Source: Viridilinea sp964592425 (lineage in GTDB: Bacteria; Chloroflexota; Chloroflexia; Chloroflexales; Chloroflexaceae). From it: 64,000 nt of DNA. The stretch is from positions 1 through 64,000 of the forward strand of contig CAZQCG010000006.1 of assembly GCA_964592425.1 (NCBI GenBank). The letters run 5' to 3'. How positions within the stretch are numbered: the first letter of the stretch is position 1; each line of letters opens with the position of its first letter. Below, in pieces: positions 7,937-16,920 of the stretch. The notes below the pieces were generated by a model. The model saw only the letters and a list, made by a program, of their open reading frames with translations. It ran no database searches and had not been told where the DNA came from. The position numbers and the translations under genes were made by a program.

Positions 7937-10149
7937 CGTTCGCCAAGCAGTCGTTCACGCAGGCCGGTGTAGCGCCGCCCGGCGCTCACCGTGCCCACGG
8001 CGGTGCCAATCGCACGCCGCTCACCGACCAGCACGGCCAGGTTGCGCGCCCGGGTGACGGCAGTGTAGAGCAGGTTGCGCTGCAACATGCTGCCGTGCTG
8101 CGCCAGCAACGGCAGCACCACCGCAGGATATTCACCGCCCTGGCTCTTATGCACACTCAGCGCATAGGCCAGGGCCAGTTCATCAAGCAGGGCGTAGTCG
8201 TAGGCCACCTCGCGCCCATCCTCAAAGCGCACCATCAGCAGTTGCTCCTGGTGATCCAGCCCGATCACGCTGCCGATGTCACCGTTGAAGACCTCCAACT
8301 CGTAGTTGTTGCGCTGCTGGATGACCCGGTCGCCAACGCGCAGGATGATGCTGCCGTAGCTGCGTTCGGCCTTGTTGGCCGCTGGCGGATTGAGCGCCGC
8401 CTGCAACAACTGGTTGAGCTTGGCGACCCCGGCGGTTCCTTTGTGAGTCGGGGCAAGCACCTGGATGTCGCGGCGCGGGTCGAGCCCGAAGCGGGCCGGG
8501 ATACGCTCGCTGACTAACTCGACCACGCGTGCCGCGCATGTGTCGGGGTCGGGTGTGGCAAAGAAGAAGAAGTCCTCCAGCCCGCGCAACTCGGGTAATT
8601 CACCGCGGTTGATCCGGCGGGCGTTCTCGGCAATGCCGCTGCCTGCCGCCTGGCGGAAAATCTGATCGAGGTGCAGACTCGGCGCCACGCCGCTCTCAAG
8701 CAGGTCGCGCAGCACCAGTCCCGGCCCGACACTGGGCAACTGATCAGCGTCACCCACCAGCAGCAGGTGGGCATGGGGCGGCACGGCCTTGAGCAACTGG
8801 TTTGCCAGCAGCAGATCAAGCATGCTCACCTCATCAACCACCAGCAGATCACACTCCAGGGGCGTGTCAGCGTCACGGCGGAAGGAGCCGCCGCCGCCGG
8901 GGGCATACTCAAGCAGGCGATGGATGGTCTTCGCCTCGACGCCGGTCGCCTCACCCAGACGGCGGGCCGCTCGCCCGGTGGGCGCGGCCAGTAAGACCCG
9001 GTAGCCCCGCGCCCGGGCCAGGGCGACAATCGTGCGGGTGGCCGTCGTTTTGCCAGTGCCGGGGCCGCCAGTCAGCACGCTGAGCTTGCTGGTGAGGGCC
9101 ATACGCACGGCGGCCTGCTGGCCTTCGGCTAGCTGGATGCTATGGCGAGCCTCTAGATGGGCAAAAACCTGGGCCCAACGGGCCTGGTGGTAGAAGTCGG
9201 TCATTGGCGAGGTGGCCCGCAGCAGGCGCTTGATCGCCGCTGCCAGGCCCGTCTCGGCCATCGCCAGGGGCTTGAGATAGACCAGCGGTGCGCTCGGCGC
9301 GTCCTGGCTGGCAGCTTCAGGCATGCCTGCGCACAAGTCGGCCCGACCAAGCATTTCGAGGTCGGCGCTATAGGTTGGTGTGATCAGCACCGCGTGGGCC
9401 TGGGCCTCGCTGACGCCGAGCAGGCCAGCGGCGCGGGTGAGTAACTCGGCGGCAGGCAGGTAACAATGGCCATCGCCGGTCGCCTCGCCGAGGGTGTGAC
9501 GCAGGCCGGCCGCAATCCGGCGCGGGTCGTCGTGGGCCAGACCAAGCGCGCGGGCGATCGTATCGGCGGTAAGAAAGCCAATCCCGTAGACCTCGTCGGC
9601 GAGGCGGTAGGGCTCTTCGCGCACCACCTGCAGGGCTGCATTGCCGTACTGCTTATAGATGCGCACGGCCATGCCGGTGGGCAGCCCGACCTCTTGCAGA
9701 AAGATCAGCACATCTTTGATCTGTTGCTGGGCGTACCAGGCCGCCTTGATCATGGCGACCTTCTTGCGCCCAAGGCCGGGCACCTCGTGTAACCGATCCG
9801 GCTCACGGTCGAGTACATCGAGCGTATACTTGCCGAAGGTGTCGGTGATCTTGCGCGCCGTGCTTGGCCCAATCCCCTTGATCAGCCCGCTGCCCAGGTA
9901 ACGCCTGATACCGTCGATCGTCGCTGGCAACAACGAGCGGTAGGTGCTGACCACAAACTGGCGCCCATGCTCGCGATGCTCCTGCCAATCACCCTCAAGT
10001 ACCAGCGTCTCACCGGGGTTGATGGCAGCCAGACGCCCCACCACCGTCACCTGGTAGGTGCGGCCATGGGGCGTCAGGCGAGCGACGGTATAGCCATCGT
10101 CCTCGCTGCGGTAGGTAATGCGGTCGAGCGTACCTTCGAGAGTCTGCAT
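7933..10149 (-). CDS. recD2: RecD2-type DNA helicase (SF1B)
   Basis: A 738-residue ATP-dependent 5'-3' helicase of the RecD2/TraA family. The N-terminal OB-like region (GTLDRITYRSEDDGYTVARL) is followed by helix-hairpin-helix-like repeats (GIGPSTARKITDTFG, VPGLGRKKVAMIKAAW). Then come the motor motifs: Walker A LTGGPGTGKTTATR, Walker B LLVVDEVSMLD, motif III LLVGDADQLPSVGPG, and a C-terminal UvrD-like part with ALSVHKSQGGEYP and LLYTAVTRARN. RecD2 acts alone, without RecBC, in repair or replication stress. The ATG at 10149 begins the conserved N terminus; an in-frame start 49 codons upstream is unlikely. No strong Shine-Dalgarno is visible. Confidence 0.95.
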   Translation of the reverse strand: MQTLEGTLDRITYRSEDDGYTVARLTPHGRTYQVTVVGRLAAINPGETLVLEGDWQEHREHGRQFVVSTYRSLLPATIDGIRRYLGSGLIKGIGPSTARKITDTFGKYTLDVLDREPDRLHEVPGLGRKKVAMIKAAWYAQQQIKDVLIFLQEVGLPTGMAVRIYKQYGNAALQVVREEPYRLADEVYGIGFLTADTIARALGLAHDDPRRIAAGLRHTLGEATGDGHCYLPAAELLTRAAGLLGVSEAQAHAVLITPTYSADLEMLGRADLCAGMPEAASQDAPSAPLVYLKPLAMAETGLAAAIKRLLRATSPMTDFYHQARWAQVFAHLEARHSIQLAEGQQAAVRMALTSKLSVLTGGPGTGKTTATRTIVALARARGYRVLLAAPTGRAARRLGEATGVEAKTIHRLLEYAPGGGGSFRRDADTPLECDLLVVDEVSMLDLLLANQLLKAVPPHAHLLLVGDADQLPSVGPGLVLRDLLESGVAPSLHLDQIFRQAAGSGIAENARRINRGELPELRGLEDFFFFATPDPDTCAARVVELVSERIPARFGLDPRRDIQVLAPTHKGTAGVAKLNQLLQAALNPPAANKAERSYGSIILRVGDRVIQQRNNYELEVFNGDIGSVIGLDHQEQLLMVRFEDGREVAYDYALLDELALAYALSVHKSQGGEYPAVVLPLLAQHGSMLQRNLLYTAVTRARNLAVLVGERRAIGTAVGTVSAGRRYTGLRERLLGER

Positions 10150-10234
10150 CACTCGGCGATCGTCTTGGTGACCAAGTACCCCTGATCGTACCCCTGATCG
10201 CCCACCTTGTGGGTGAAAAGTCAACTCCCCCTGG

Positions 10235-11125
10235 TTAGGATGTGAGCCGTGCCAGCCATGGTAGTAGTGCGGCGTTAAAAGCCTCGGGTGTCTCATCGAA
10301 GGGACAATGGCCGCTGGCCTTCAGCACGGCGATCTCGGCCTGCGGCAGCGCCCGCAGCTTGATCGCCTCGGCATCGGAGGGCGGAATGGAGCGATCTTCG
10401 GCCCCCCAGATCAGCAAGCTCGGGCCATTATACTCGCCTGCCTTGAGGGCAATCACCAGGTTTTCGGCGTTGCGTGTCGTATTGAGATAGGAATCGGCAC
10501 CATAACGCTGCAGCGGCCCGCTAAAGGTCTTGACCAGTTCGGGCGTGACCCGCTCCTTATGGTGGTAGGCGGCAAGCAGGCCCTGGCGCACCCCCCACTC
10601 ATTAGCGAAAATGCCGGCCACCGTGGCACCGATCAGCGGTGTACCAATCGCCCCGAGCAGCAGGCGGTCAGTCGGGGTGAGCGGACGCTCGTAGATCTGC
10701 ATGCCCGAGCTGTTGACCAGCACCAGGGCTCGTACCCGCTCACCATACTGACGGGCAAGCTCAGTCGCAACCACGCCACCCATCGAGTGGCCAACCACCA
10801 CCACAGGCCCACCGATCACCTTGTCGATGAAGGCAGCCACCTGTTCAGCCCAGCGCTCGCGGGTCGAAAGCCCGCCGGGGCGCGCCGAATAGCCGAAGCC
10901 ATAGAGATCAAGCGCGTAAAAACTATGCTCACGGGCTACCTCGCGCATGATCGGGCGCCAGTGCTCGATCAGAGCGCCATACCCATGAATGAAGAGGATC
11001 GGCAGGCCATGACGCGGCTCCGAGGCCCAGTAACGGGTGGTGCCATATGGACCCTCAACATAGTGTTCGTTTACGTGATAACGACGCTCATTTGCAGTCG
11101 CTGATGTAGGTACAGTGTTCAACAC
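10235..11125 (-). CDS. Alpha/beta fold hydrolase
   Basis: A 296-residue soluble alpha/beta hydrolase. Visible landmarks are the oxyanion strand LFIHGYGALIEHW, the nucleophile elbow VVGHSMGGVVA (Ser), an acidic residue in LLIWGAEDRSIP and the catalytic His in KASGHCPFDETPEAF. The GTG at 11125 has AGGAG nine bases upstream, so the GTG start is well supported. A TATACT on the minus strand at 11234-11239 may be its -10 box, which would give a leader of about 100 bases. Relatives include haloalkane dehalogenase-like, epoxide hydrolase-like and C-C hydrolases; the substrate cannot be told from sequence alone. Confidence 0.85.
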   Translation of the reverse strand: MLNTVPTSATANERRYHVNEHYVEGPYGTTRYWASEPRHGLPILFIHGYGALIEHWRPIMREVAREHSFYALDLYGFGYSARPGGLSTRERWAEQVAAFIDKVIGGPVVVVGHSMGGVVATELARQYGERVRALVLVNSSGMQIYERPLTPTDRLLLGAIGTPLIGATVAGIFANEWGVRQGLLAAYHHKERVTPELVKTFSGPLQRYGADSYLNTTRNAENLVIALKAGEYNGPSLLIWGAEDRSIPPSDAEAIKLRALPQAEIAVLKASGHCPFDETPEAFNAALLPWLARLTS

Positions 11126-11532
11126 AGGTAATTACTCCTATTAAAACAAGCGGGCAGAGATCACAGGTCAGGTTGTCGCGCAGGGCGCAAGATCTAAGCC
11201 TGGTTCCGCCCGGACTGATGCGCTTGCCTCCTTAGTATACCACTTTGCACGCCATTTGCACAGTTAATTGGTGCATAAAGCAAAGTACCTGTTAGCGAGT
11301 GCCGTCCACGCATGCCGATCACGAATAGACGAATGAAGCCGTTGTGGTGCGCTATTCGTGTCTTCGTGGCCCTTATTTGTGGACGGCGGGGGATAGTTGT
11401 AGATGCAGCGTTGCACACGGGTGCATGTGATCGGGCACCCAGACGGTCGCCGGAGGGGGGGGCCAGGCGTTATAACCAGGGCAGCAGCGGGTTGGCGATT
11501 CGGCCTGGCCCGTGCAAGCCTGGAGCATCCCT
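11126..11532. other. Divergent intergenic region, 407 bp
   Basis: This spacer separates the divergent hydrolase and DUF4173 genes. It holds a possible -10 box for the minus-strand gene (TATACT, 11234-11239 on the minus strand), a nested inverted repeat at 11301-11387 described separately, and a weak TATAAC near 11472 that could serve the plus-strand gene. I see no convincing protein-coding or tRNA sequence. Confidence 0.5.
11301..11387. repeat. Nested inverted-repeat element
   Basis: Outer arms GCCGTCCAC (11301-11309) and GTGGACGGC (11379-11387) are perfect 9-bp inverted repeats; inner arms CACGAATAG (11320-11328) and CTATTCGTG (11352-11360) are a second perfect 9-bp pair at near-symmetric positions. 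Flanks show no clear target-site duplication. It could be a decayed small mobile element, a structured RNA or a protein-binding site. Confidence 0.5.
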
Positions 11533-13104
11533 ATGCTGACTCTGCAGCGCCCCCTCAGCCTCTTCAGCGCCGCCCTGTTCATCGGTCTCTGTATTGACCG
11601 GCTGCTCTACGGGCGGGCCCCCGGCATCGCGCTTACGCTGGTGGTCACCCTGCTCCTGGCCGTCTTAGCCCGGCTGGCCCATGACGAGGGGCGCCCGGCC
11701 AATCCGGCCAATACGTGGATCGGTGCCGCTGCACTGGTCTTTGCGTTGCTTCTGGCTGTGCGGGCTTCGCCTTTGCTGAGCAGCCTCAACCTGCTGGCGG
11801 TTGGGGGCCTGCTGCTGCTGCATGTCACGCTCTACCGTGCCGAAGGGCTGGCCCGCCTTGAGCCGTGGCGGGTCGGGGTTGGCACGCTGGTGGGCAGCTT
11901 CGAGAGTATGCTCCTGCCCGCGCCCTTTGCGGGTGGCCTGATCGGCGAAGCAGGCAGCCTGCGGCCCCATGTGCGTGGCGGGCTGGTGGTCATGCGCGGT
12001 AGCCTCTTGGCTGCGCCGGTGCTGCTGCTCTTCACCGGCCTGCTGGGCATGGCCGACCGTGTTTTTGCCAGCTATGTCAATGATCTGCTCCGCCTGCGCC
12101 TGCCCTTCGACCTGCCGGGCTTGTTGCACCACCTCATCCTCACCTGTACAATCAGCTGGGTCGTTGCTGGCGGCTTGCTGCTGGCCCTGCGTGAACATCC
12201 TCAGGGCTCGTTGTTGGGGAGCTTGCCGGGCAGCCTGCCTGCCGAGGGCGAGACGCAACGCCTGGAGTTGCGGCGCAGCCTGCGCCCGCTCGGCCTGGGC
12301 GAGGCGCTGACGGTGCTGGTGCTGGTCGATGGGCTCTTCGGCGTCTTTATGCTGGTGCAGGCAGCCTACCTCTTCGGTGGGCACGATACCCTGGCGCGTA
12401 CAGGGCTCGGCTTTGCCGAATATGCCCGGCGTGGCTTCTTCGAGCTGGTGGCGGTTGCCGTGCTCGCCCTCGGGCTACTCTGGCTCTTCGCCCTGTTCAC
12501 CCGCCGCGGGCATAACAGGCAGCGCCGTGCGTTTAACACCGCCAGTACGCTCATGGTCGCCCTGGTGCTCGGCATGCTTGTCTCAGCAGCTCTGCGTATG
12601 TGGCTCTACGAGCAAGCCTATGGTTTCACCATGCTGCGTCTGCTCACCCATAGCTGGATGGCCTGGCTATCAATGGTGCTGCTGCTCTTCCTGGCGGCCC
12701 TCTGGCGCGACTGGCTGCGCTGGTTTAGTCTGGGCCTGCCCTGTGCCGCCGCCTGTTATCTGCTGGCACTGAACCTGCTCAACCCCGAGGCCCTGATCGT
12801 GCGCGAGAACCTGGTGCGCTACCAGGCTACGGGCGATCTCGATAGCAGCTACCTCACTACCCTTTCGCCCGATGCGGCCCCGGCGCTTGCCGCAGCCCTG
12901 CCGCAATTGGGGCCGGCTGGTGTACCTCTGCGCGAGCACCTGCGTGTGCAGGCTGCATACCTGGCCTCCCGCAGCGCCCGCGAGGGCTGGCCGGCCTGGA
13001 ATCTCGGGCGCGCCAGGGCTATCGCTGTCGGGCATACTGTAGGAGCGCGAACTTCGCCCACCCTGATCTTATCTAATCGCGTAGATCGCGCAGGAGTGCC
13101 TTGA
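11533..13104 (+). CDS. DUF4173/DUF4153-type polytopic membrane protein
   Basis: A 523-residue integral membrane protein with roughly 11-12 hydrophobic segments. The central part matches the DUF4173 family: DGLFGVFMLVQAAYLFGG followed by the characteristic GFAEYARRGFFELVAVAVL, and later AFNTASTLMVALVLGML. The last ~120 residues are less hydrophobic and contain NLLNPEALIVRENLVRY and a soluble tail. The ATG at 11533 has GGAG 8 bases upstream. Function is unknown; members are often found near sensor or permease genes. Its 3' end overlaps a small convergent gene by 32 bases. Confidence 0.8.
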   Translation: MLTLQRPLSLFSAALFIGLCIDRLLYGRAPGIALTLVVTLLLAVLARLAHDEGRPANPANTWIGAAALVFALLLAVRASPLLSSLNLLAVGGLLLLHVTLYRAEGLARLEPWRVGVGTLVGSFESMLLPAPFAGGLIGEAGSLRPHVRGGLVVMRGSLLAAPVLLLFTGLLGMADRVFASYVNDLLRLRLPFDLPGLLHHLILTCTISWVVAGGLLLALREHPQGSLLGSLPGSLPAEGETQRLELRRSLRPLGLGEALTVLVLVDGLFGVFMLVQAAYLFGGHDTLARTGLGFAEYARRGFFELVAVAVLALGLLWLFALFTRRGHNRQRRAFNTASTLMVALVLGMLVSAALRMWLYEQAYGFTMLRLLTHSWMAWLSMVLLLFLAALWRDWLRWFSLGLPCAAACYLLALNLLNPEALIVRENLVRYQATGDLDSSYLTTLSPDAAPALAAALPQLGPAGVPLREHLRVQAAYLASRSAREGWPAWNLGRARAIAVGHTVGARTSPTLILSNRVDRAGVP

Positions 13105-13294
13105 TGCGCTTGCGTTCCATCCGGTAGGTGATCAGGAAGATCAACAGGGTTACGGGCAGCACTAACGACCAGCTCTCGCGCTCGTCTTGCAGTTGGCGCC
13201 AGACGGCCCGGAGCTGTACCAGTAAGGGGTAGCGTGCGATCTGTGTCTCGATAACGTTGTCAAACTGGCGACGATAGTTCGGTTTTTGGTTCAT
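13073..13294 (-). CDS. Small membrane protein of unknown function
   Basis: A 73-residue product with a polar, basic N terminus (residues 1-40), one hydrophobic segment at about residues 41-57 (WSLVLPVTLLIFLITY) and a strongly basic tail ending KALLRDLRD. The reading frame ends 32 bases inside the 3' end of the convergent DUF4173 gene. There is no clear Shine-Dalgarno before the ATG. The amphipathic layout supports a real small protein, but I cannot name it. Confidence 0.45.
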   Translation of the reverse strand: MNQKPNYRRQFDNVIETQIARYPLLVQLRAVWRQLQDERESWSLVLPVTLLIFLITYRMERKRIKALLRDLRD

Positions 13295-13543
13295 GGGGTG
13301 TATTTTCTATTCAATGTAGTTAGAGGTTGTTTCAGCGGGGCGAAGCCCTCGGCTCTCCCTTTACATAGCCAGGGCGGGTGGATAGAGGGCTCTCCTTATG
13401 CATAGGGTATAGCAAGCGCGGATTGTACGCGCCGGGGGCAGCGCCGTCAAATCCAGGACCACTGTGCCAGTAGTATGTTGCCATGCCCAGATTTATACTA
13501 GAGCTGACAGATAGGCCGGGCCTGATCAGAAAGCGAGGGGCCT

Positions 13544-13768
13544 ATGTGGCGCTCTAATAACTTGATTGTGTGCCAGATCAACGATTTGATCCGTCGGCTC
13601 GCGCTGTGGTTGTCTTGTCCCCTGCGCCCCCAGGCTGCCCAGGGCCTGGTGGAGTATGGCCTGATCTTGATTCTGATCGCGATTGTCTGTGTGGGTATTC
13701 TGACCCTGACGGGCAATACGATCAGTGAGGTTTGGTATGACAGGATTATCAATGCGCTGCCCAATTAG
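13544..13768 (+). CDS. Flp/Fap-type pilin precursor (orphan)
   Basis: A 74-residue class IVb prepilin. The signature QGLVEYGLILILIAIV spans residues 33-48; the Glu at position 37 is the +5 Glu if prepilin peptidase cuts after Ala32, with Ala rather than the usual Gly at the -1 site. The hydrophobic helix follows at once, as in Flp pilins. GAGGGG precedes the ATG. A TATACT lies at 13494-13499. No tad/cpa assembly genes or prepilin peptidase are nearby, so the export machinery must be encoded elsewhere. The N-terminal leader of 32 residues is relatively long and hydrophobic. Confidence 0.8.
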   Translation: MWRSNNLIVCQINDLIRRLALWLSCPLRPQAAQGLVEYGLILILIAIVCVGILTLTGNTISEVWYDRIINALPN

Positions 13769-13787
13769 GGCCTGAAGGCTGTTGGCT

Positions 13788-15617
13788 TCATCCCCCAGCC
13801 CCCATCCTTGCATCCACAGGGGCTACCTGCAGCGTGCGTTCGGCACGGTAGGTGACCAGACCGGGCGGGCCGCCGGGTATTTTGCGCACAAGCGCCCGCC
13901 GACAGAGGTCTACCGCAACCGATGGCTCGCCCCGGGCCTGGCTGAAGTAGGCGGCCAGCCCGGCTGCCATTACCAGGCTTGCCTCGCCTGGCTCGTGTCC
14001 GCTGCTGCGCAAGATCACATGGGCCCCATGCAGGCCCCGTGCATGCAGCCAGAGGTCGTTGGGCCGCCCGATGCGGAAGGTGACTTCGTCGTTCTGGCGC
14101 GCACTGCGCCCAACCCAGATCTCACTGCCGTCGGCGGTGCTGAGGTGCAGCGGACGTAGACCCGCTTCGCGCCGTCGCTTTTGCTTGCCCGCCTCGGGCT
14201 GCTCGCGCAAGTAGCCCAGCTCTTCAGCCTCCTGGGCAAGCTGATTGATCAGGGCGTAGCTGTCGCCCAACTCCAGCAGAGCTTCCAGGGCGGCCAGCCC
14301 TTGCAGGCGCGTCTCGCTGGCTGCCAGGCGTTCGGGCAGGCCAGCCAGGGCGCTGCGGGCCTTGTCGTACTGTTTGAAGCGGGCCTGGGCCTGCTCAACC
14401 GGGCTGCGGTGCGGGTCAAGGCTGATCTGGCGTCCCTCAACTTCGAGCATTGTCTGGCCGGGGCTAAGGCTGTGCAGAAAGGCGAAGATCATCTCGCCCT
14501 CCCAGCGCAGTTGATCAACCGCCTGCGCCCGGCTCAATTCCTCGGCAATCTGGCGTTGCTGGCGCTCAAGCCGCTCACGCGAGGCTCTGAGTTGCGCGGC
14601 CAGGGCGGCGCGCCGCTGGTGATGGTCGGTGAGTTGCTCACGTGCAGCGTAAAAGGTTTCGAGGGCCGCACTGATGCTTGCTGTCGGGGTGGCCCCAGGC
14701 AGGTGGCTGAGCCGGTAGGGCGCGTAGGCAACCGGGCCGTCAGCGCCGCTGGCCAGGCACGCTGCCGGTGGATCGCTGAAGATTTCGCGCAGGCGGGCGG
14801 CCAGGGTGAAGTGGGGCAGGTCGGCATCGTTTACATTGGCGCTGCTGCGACCCAGGCTGCGCAAGACCACTTCGCGGGCGACCTGGGGCGATACACCACG
14901 GTAGGCCACCACCAGGGCACGGGCCAGGTCGCCCGTCCCACTGCTGGCCAGTTCACGCATCCCCTCGCCAGTGGCCTGCCTCGGGTCACGCCGCTCGAGG
15001 GGCGGCGGGAGTTCGTAGATCTGGCGTGGCAGGATGACCCGGCTGCTCATCCGCGGGCCAACCCGCTTGAGGCTGTCGAGGATGCGGTTGTCGTCATCAA
15101 CCAGGATGATATTACTGCGCCGATCCTGCGGCTCGATGATCAACTCGCAGCGCAGTGGCTCACCCGTTGCTGGCCGATCTTCGTCATCGGCCAGGCTCAC
15201 ATCCTCGGCCAGGGGTGGCTCGTCAGCAGGAAGCTCGAGGGCTTCCTCGTCGCCAAGGGCCTCAAGCCGATCCTTGCGGTTGCGAAAGACCGAGGCTTTG
15301 ACTATACTAACCAGCAGGACACGCTCCAATGCGGGTTGCTCAATCGCCACGATGCGTCCCCCCAGGACATACTTGCGCAGCAGCAAGAGCATAGGCGTCG
15401 GGCTGGTCGGATCGCGGCTGAGGCGGCCCTGGAGCAGATGGATGCGCGCCAGTTGGGGGTGAGCCGAAGCAACAAGCTGGTGCCGGCGACCATGGGCGTA
15501 GATCTCGAGGCCGAGGCTGAGCGGCCCGGTCAGCATCACCCGCTGGATACGCCCGCCGAGCACGGTTGCACGCAACTCTTCGGCTACGGCGGCCAGGGTG
15601 AGCGTATCGAAGTACAT
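13788..15617 (-). CDS. rqcH: RqcH/NFACT family ribosome quality control protein
   Basis: A 609-residue NFACT protein. The NFACT-N domain is recognisable from the start YFDTLTLAAVAEELRATVLGGRIQRV and continues through VLPRQIYELPPP. A central coiled coil is rich in Arg/Gln/Glu (residues about 320-370). The C-terminal NFACT-R domain contains IWVGRSARQNDEVTFRIG, DLWLHARGLHGAHVILRS. RqcH binds stalled 50S subunits carrying peptidyl-tRNA and adds C-terminal alanine tails to mark products for degradation; older names are fibronectin-binding protein A or DUF814. Size is normal. It is divergent from gmk with a spacer of 37 bases, so the two probably have overlapping promoters. Confidence 0.92.
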   Translation of the reverse strand: MYFDTLTLAAVAEELRATVLGGRIQRVMLTGPLSLGLEIYAHGRRHQLVASAHPQLARIHLLQGRLSRDPTSPTPMLLLLRKYVLGGRIVAIEQPALERVLLVSIVKASVFRNRKDRLEALGDEEALELPADEPPLAEDVSLADDEDRPATGEPLRCELIIEPQDRRSNIILVDDDNRILDSLKRVGPRMSSRVILPRQIYELPPPLERRDPRQATGEGMRELASSGTGDLARALVVAYRGVSPQVAREVVLRSLGRSSANVNDADLPHFTLAARLREIFSDPPAACLASGADGPVAYAPYRLSHLPGATPTASISAALETFYAAREQLTDHHQRRAALAAQLRASRERLERQQRQIAEELSRAQAVDQLRWEGEMIFAFLHSLSPGQTMLEVEGRQISLDPHRSPVEQAQARFKQYDKARSALAGLPERLAASETRLQGLAALEALLELGDSYALINQLAQEAEELGYLREQPEAGKQKRRREAGLRPLHLSTADGSEIWVGRSARQNDEVTFRIGRPNDLWLHARGLHGAHVILRSSGHEPGEASLVMAAGLAAYFSQARGEPSVAVDLCRRALVRKIPGGPPGLVTYRAERTLQVAPVDARMGAGG

Positions 15618-15654
15618 GTGAGCCTCTGTTTCAGCGAAGGGCGGTTTTTAGCCA

Positions 15655-16287
15655 ATGCCAATGCCTATGCTCAACCCACTGCTTGCGGGGCGTCCCGCGC
15701 AGCCATTGCTGGTGATCATCTCCGGCCCTTCGGGGGTCGGTAAAGACTCGGTGATCATGCGTATGCGCGGGATGGGCTTTCCTTTTCATTTTGTGGTTAC
15801 GGCAACCAGTCGGGCCATTCGGCCCGGCGAGATTGATGGCTACGATTACCACTTCGTCAGCGCCGAACGCTTCGATCAGATGATCGCTGCTGATGAACTG
15901 CTCGAATGGGCGCAGGTCTACGGCCAGTATAAGGGCATCCCCAAGTTTGAAGTACGTCAGGCGATGGCCAGCGGACGGGACGTGGTGCTGCGCATCAATG
16001 TGGATGGTGCGGCGACACTCAAACGGATGGCCCCTGAGGCCGTCTTTATCTTTCTGGCCCCGGCCTCAACCGATGAGTTGCGCCACCGCCTGATGCTGCG
16101 CCGCACCGAGAGTCCCGGTGAGATCGAGGGGCGCCTGGCCGTGGCTGAACGTGAGTTGGCTGAGGTAGACAAGTTTGATTATGTGGTGATCAACCACGAA
16201 GACCAGCTCGACGAGGCGGTTAACCAGATCCGTGCCATTATGAGTGCCGAGAAGCTGCGCGTCTTCCCGCGCTGGGTCACCTTGTAG
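15655..16287 (+). CDS. gmk: Guanylate kinase
   Basis: A 210-residue cytosolic enzyme phosphorylating GMP to GDP. The P-loop reads SGPSGVGKDS and the GMP-binding region contains TSRAIRPGEIDGYDYHFVS; EWAQVYGQYKG and the C-terminal lid region RRTESPGEIEGRLAVAEREL follow in normal order. The residue after the P-loop Lys is Asp rather than Ser/Thr, followed by Ser, an unusual variant that I believe recurs in Chloroflexia. Three in-frame ATGs lie within the first five codons; AAGGGCGG lies about 10-20 bases upstream. It heads a same-strand run gmk-yqeY-pgpH-mutL. Confidence 0.95.
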   Translation: MPMPMLNPLLAGRPAQPLLVIISGPSGVGKDSVIMRMRGMGFPFHFVVTATSRAIRPGEIDGYDYHFVSAERFDQMIAADELLEWAQVYGQYKGIPKFEVRQAMASGRDVVLRINVDGAATLKRMAPEAVFIFLAPASTDELRHRLMLRRTESPGEIEGRLAVAERELAEVDKFDYVVINHEDQLDEAVNQIRAIMSAEKLRVFPRWVTL

Positions 16288-16330
16288 CCTGAACCGGCCC
16301 CCCGCCCATGCGTGGTGAATAAGGATAGCG

Positions 16331-16888
16331 ATGATGACCACAATCAGCGAACGTCTGGAGGCCGATCTGAAGACGGCTCTGAAGGCGGGTGAACGGGTGA
16401 GAGTCGAGGTAATTCGCAGCGCACGGGCCGACCTGCAGCAGGCTCAGCTCGAAGCGGCCCGTGAGCGTTATGAAACGGCGGCGCGGACGATTGAGGCTCG
16501 CTATGCCGGGGATGCCGTCGCCCGTGATGCCGCTCTGGCAGCGATCAGCGCCGATTACCACGAGCCGCTTGCCCCTGAGATGCAGGAGGCCGTGCTTGCC
16601 AGGGCGATCAAGCGCCGCCGTGAGGCTGCCGAGATGTACCAGCGTGGCGGGCGCCCTGAACTTGCGGCCGCCGAAGAGGCCGAGGCCGTCGTCTTGCAGA
16701 CCTACCTGCCGCCAATGCTCAGCCGGGCCGAATTGCGCCCGCTGGTTGCGGCAGTGATCAGCGAACTGGGCCTGAGTGGGCCAGCCGCCATGGGCCGGCT
16801 GATGCCAGTACTGATTGAGCGCTTCAAAGGCCGCGCCGAGGGACGCGACCTCAGTCTGGTGGCGCGGGAGTTGCTGGCGGGCAGCTAA
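16331..16888 (+). CDS. yqeY: GatB/YqeY domain protein
   Basis: A 185-residue all-helical protein of the YqeY family, related to the tail domain of amidotransferase GatB. Visible are the start MTTISERLEADLKTALKAGE, the block AIKRRREAAEMYQRGGRPELA, then EEAEAVVLQTYLPPMLS and the final GLSGPAAMGRLMPVLIERFKG...GRDLSLVARELL. The middle (residues 35-75) carries an Ala-rich helical insert longer than in most YqeY proteins. AAGGA lies 7 bases before the ATG. Function is not established; a tRNA-related role is inferred from the domain. It lies 43 bases downstream of gmk. Confidence 0.9.
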   Translation: MMTTISERLEADLKTALKAGERVRVEVIRSARADLQQAQLEAARERYETAARTIEARYAGDAVARDAALAAISADYHEPLAPEMQEAVLARAIKRRREAAEMYQRGGRPELAAAEEAEAVVLQTYLPPMLSRAELRPLVAAVISELGLSGPAAMGRLMPVLIERFKGRAEGRDLSLVARELLAGS

Positions 16889-16920
16889 GATCTGCCCCTT
16901 TCCGTACCACCACGCGCCGC

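Noticed and set aside
11194..11597. Several 60-75-codon open frames in the 11.1-11.6 kb spacer
   Set aside because: They overlap each other on both strands, lack Shine-Dalgarno sites and show no protein-like composition.
14181..15743. A 520-codon plus-strand open frame opposite rqcH
   Set aside because: It is antisense to a clear NFACT protein and has a shadow-type composition rich in Gln/Ala/Gly/His.
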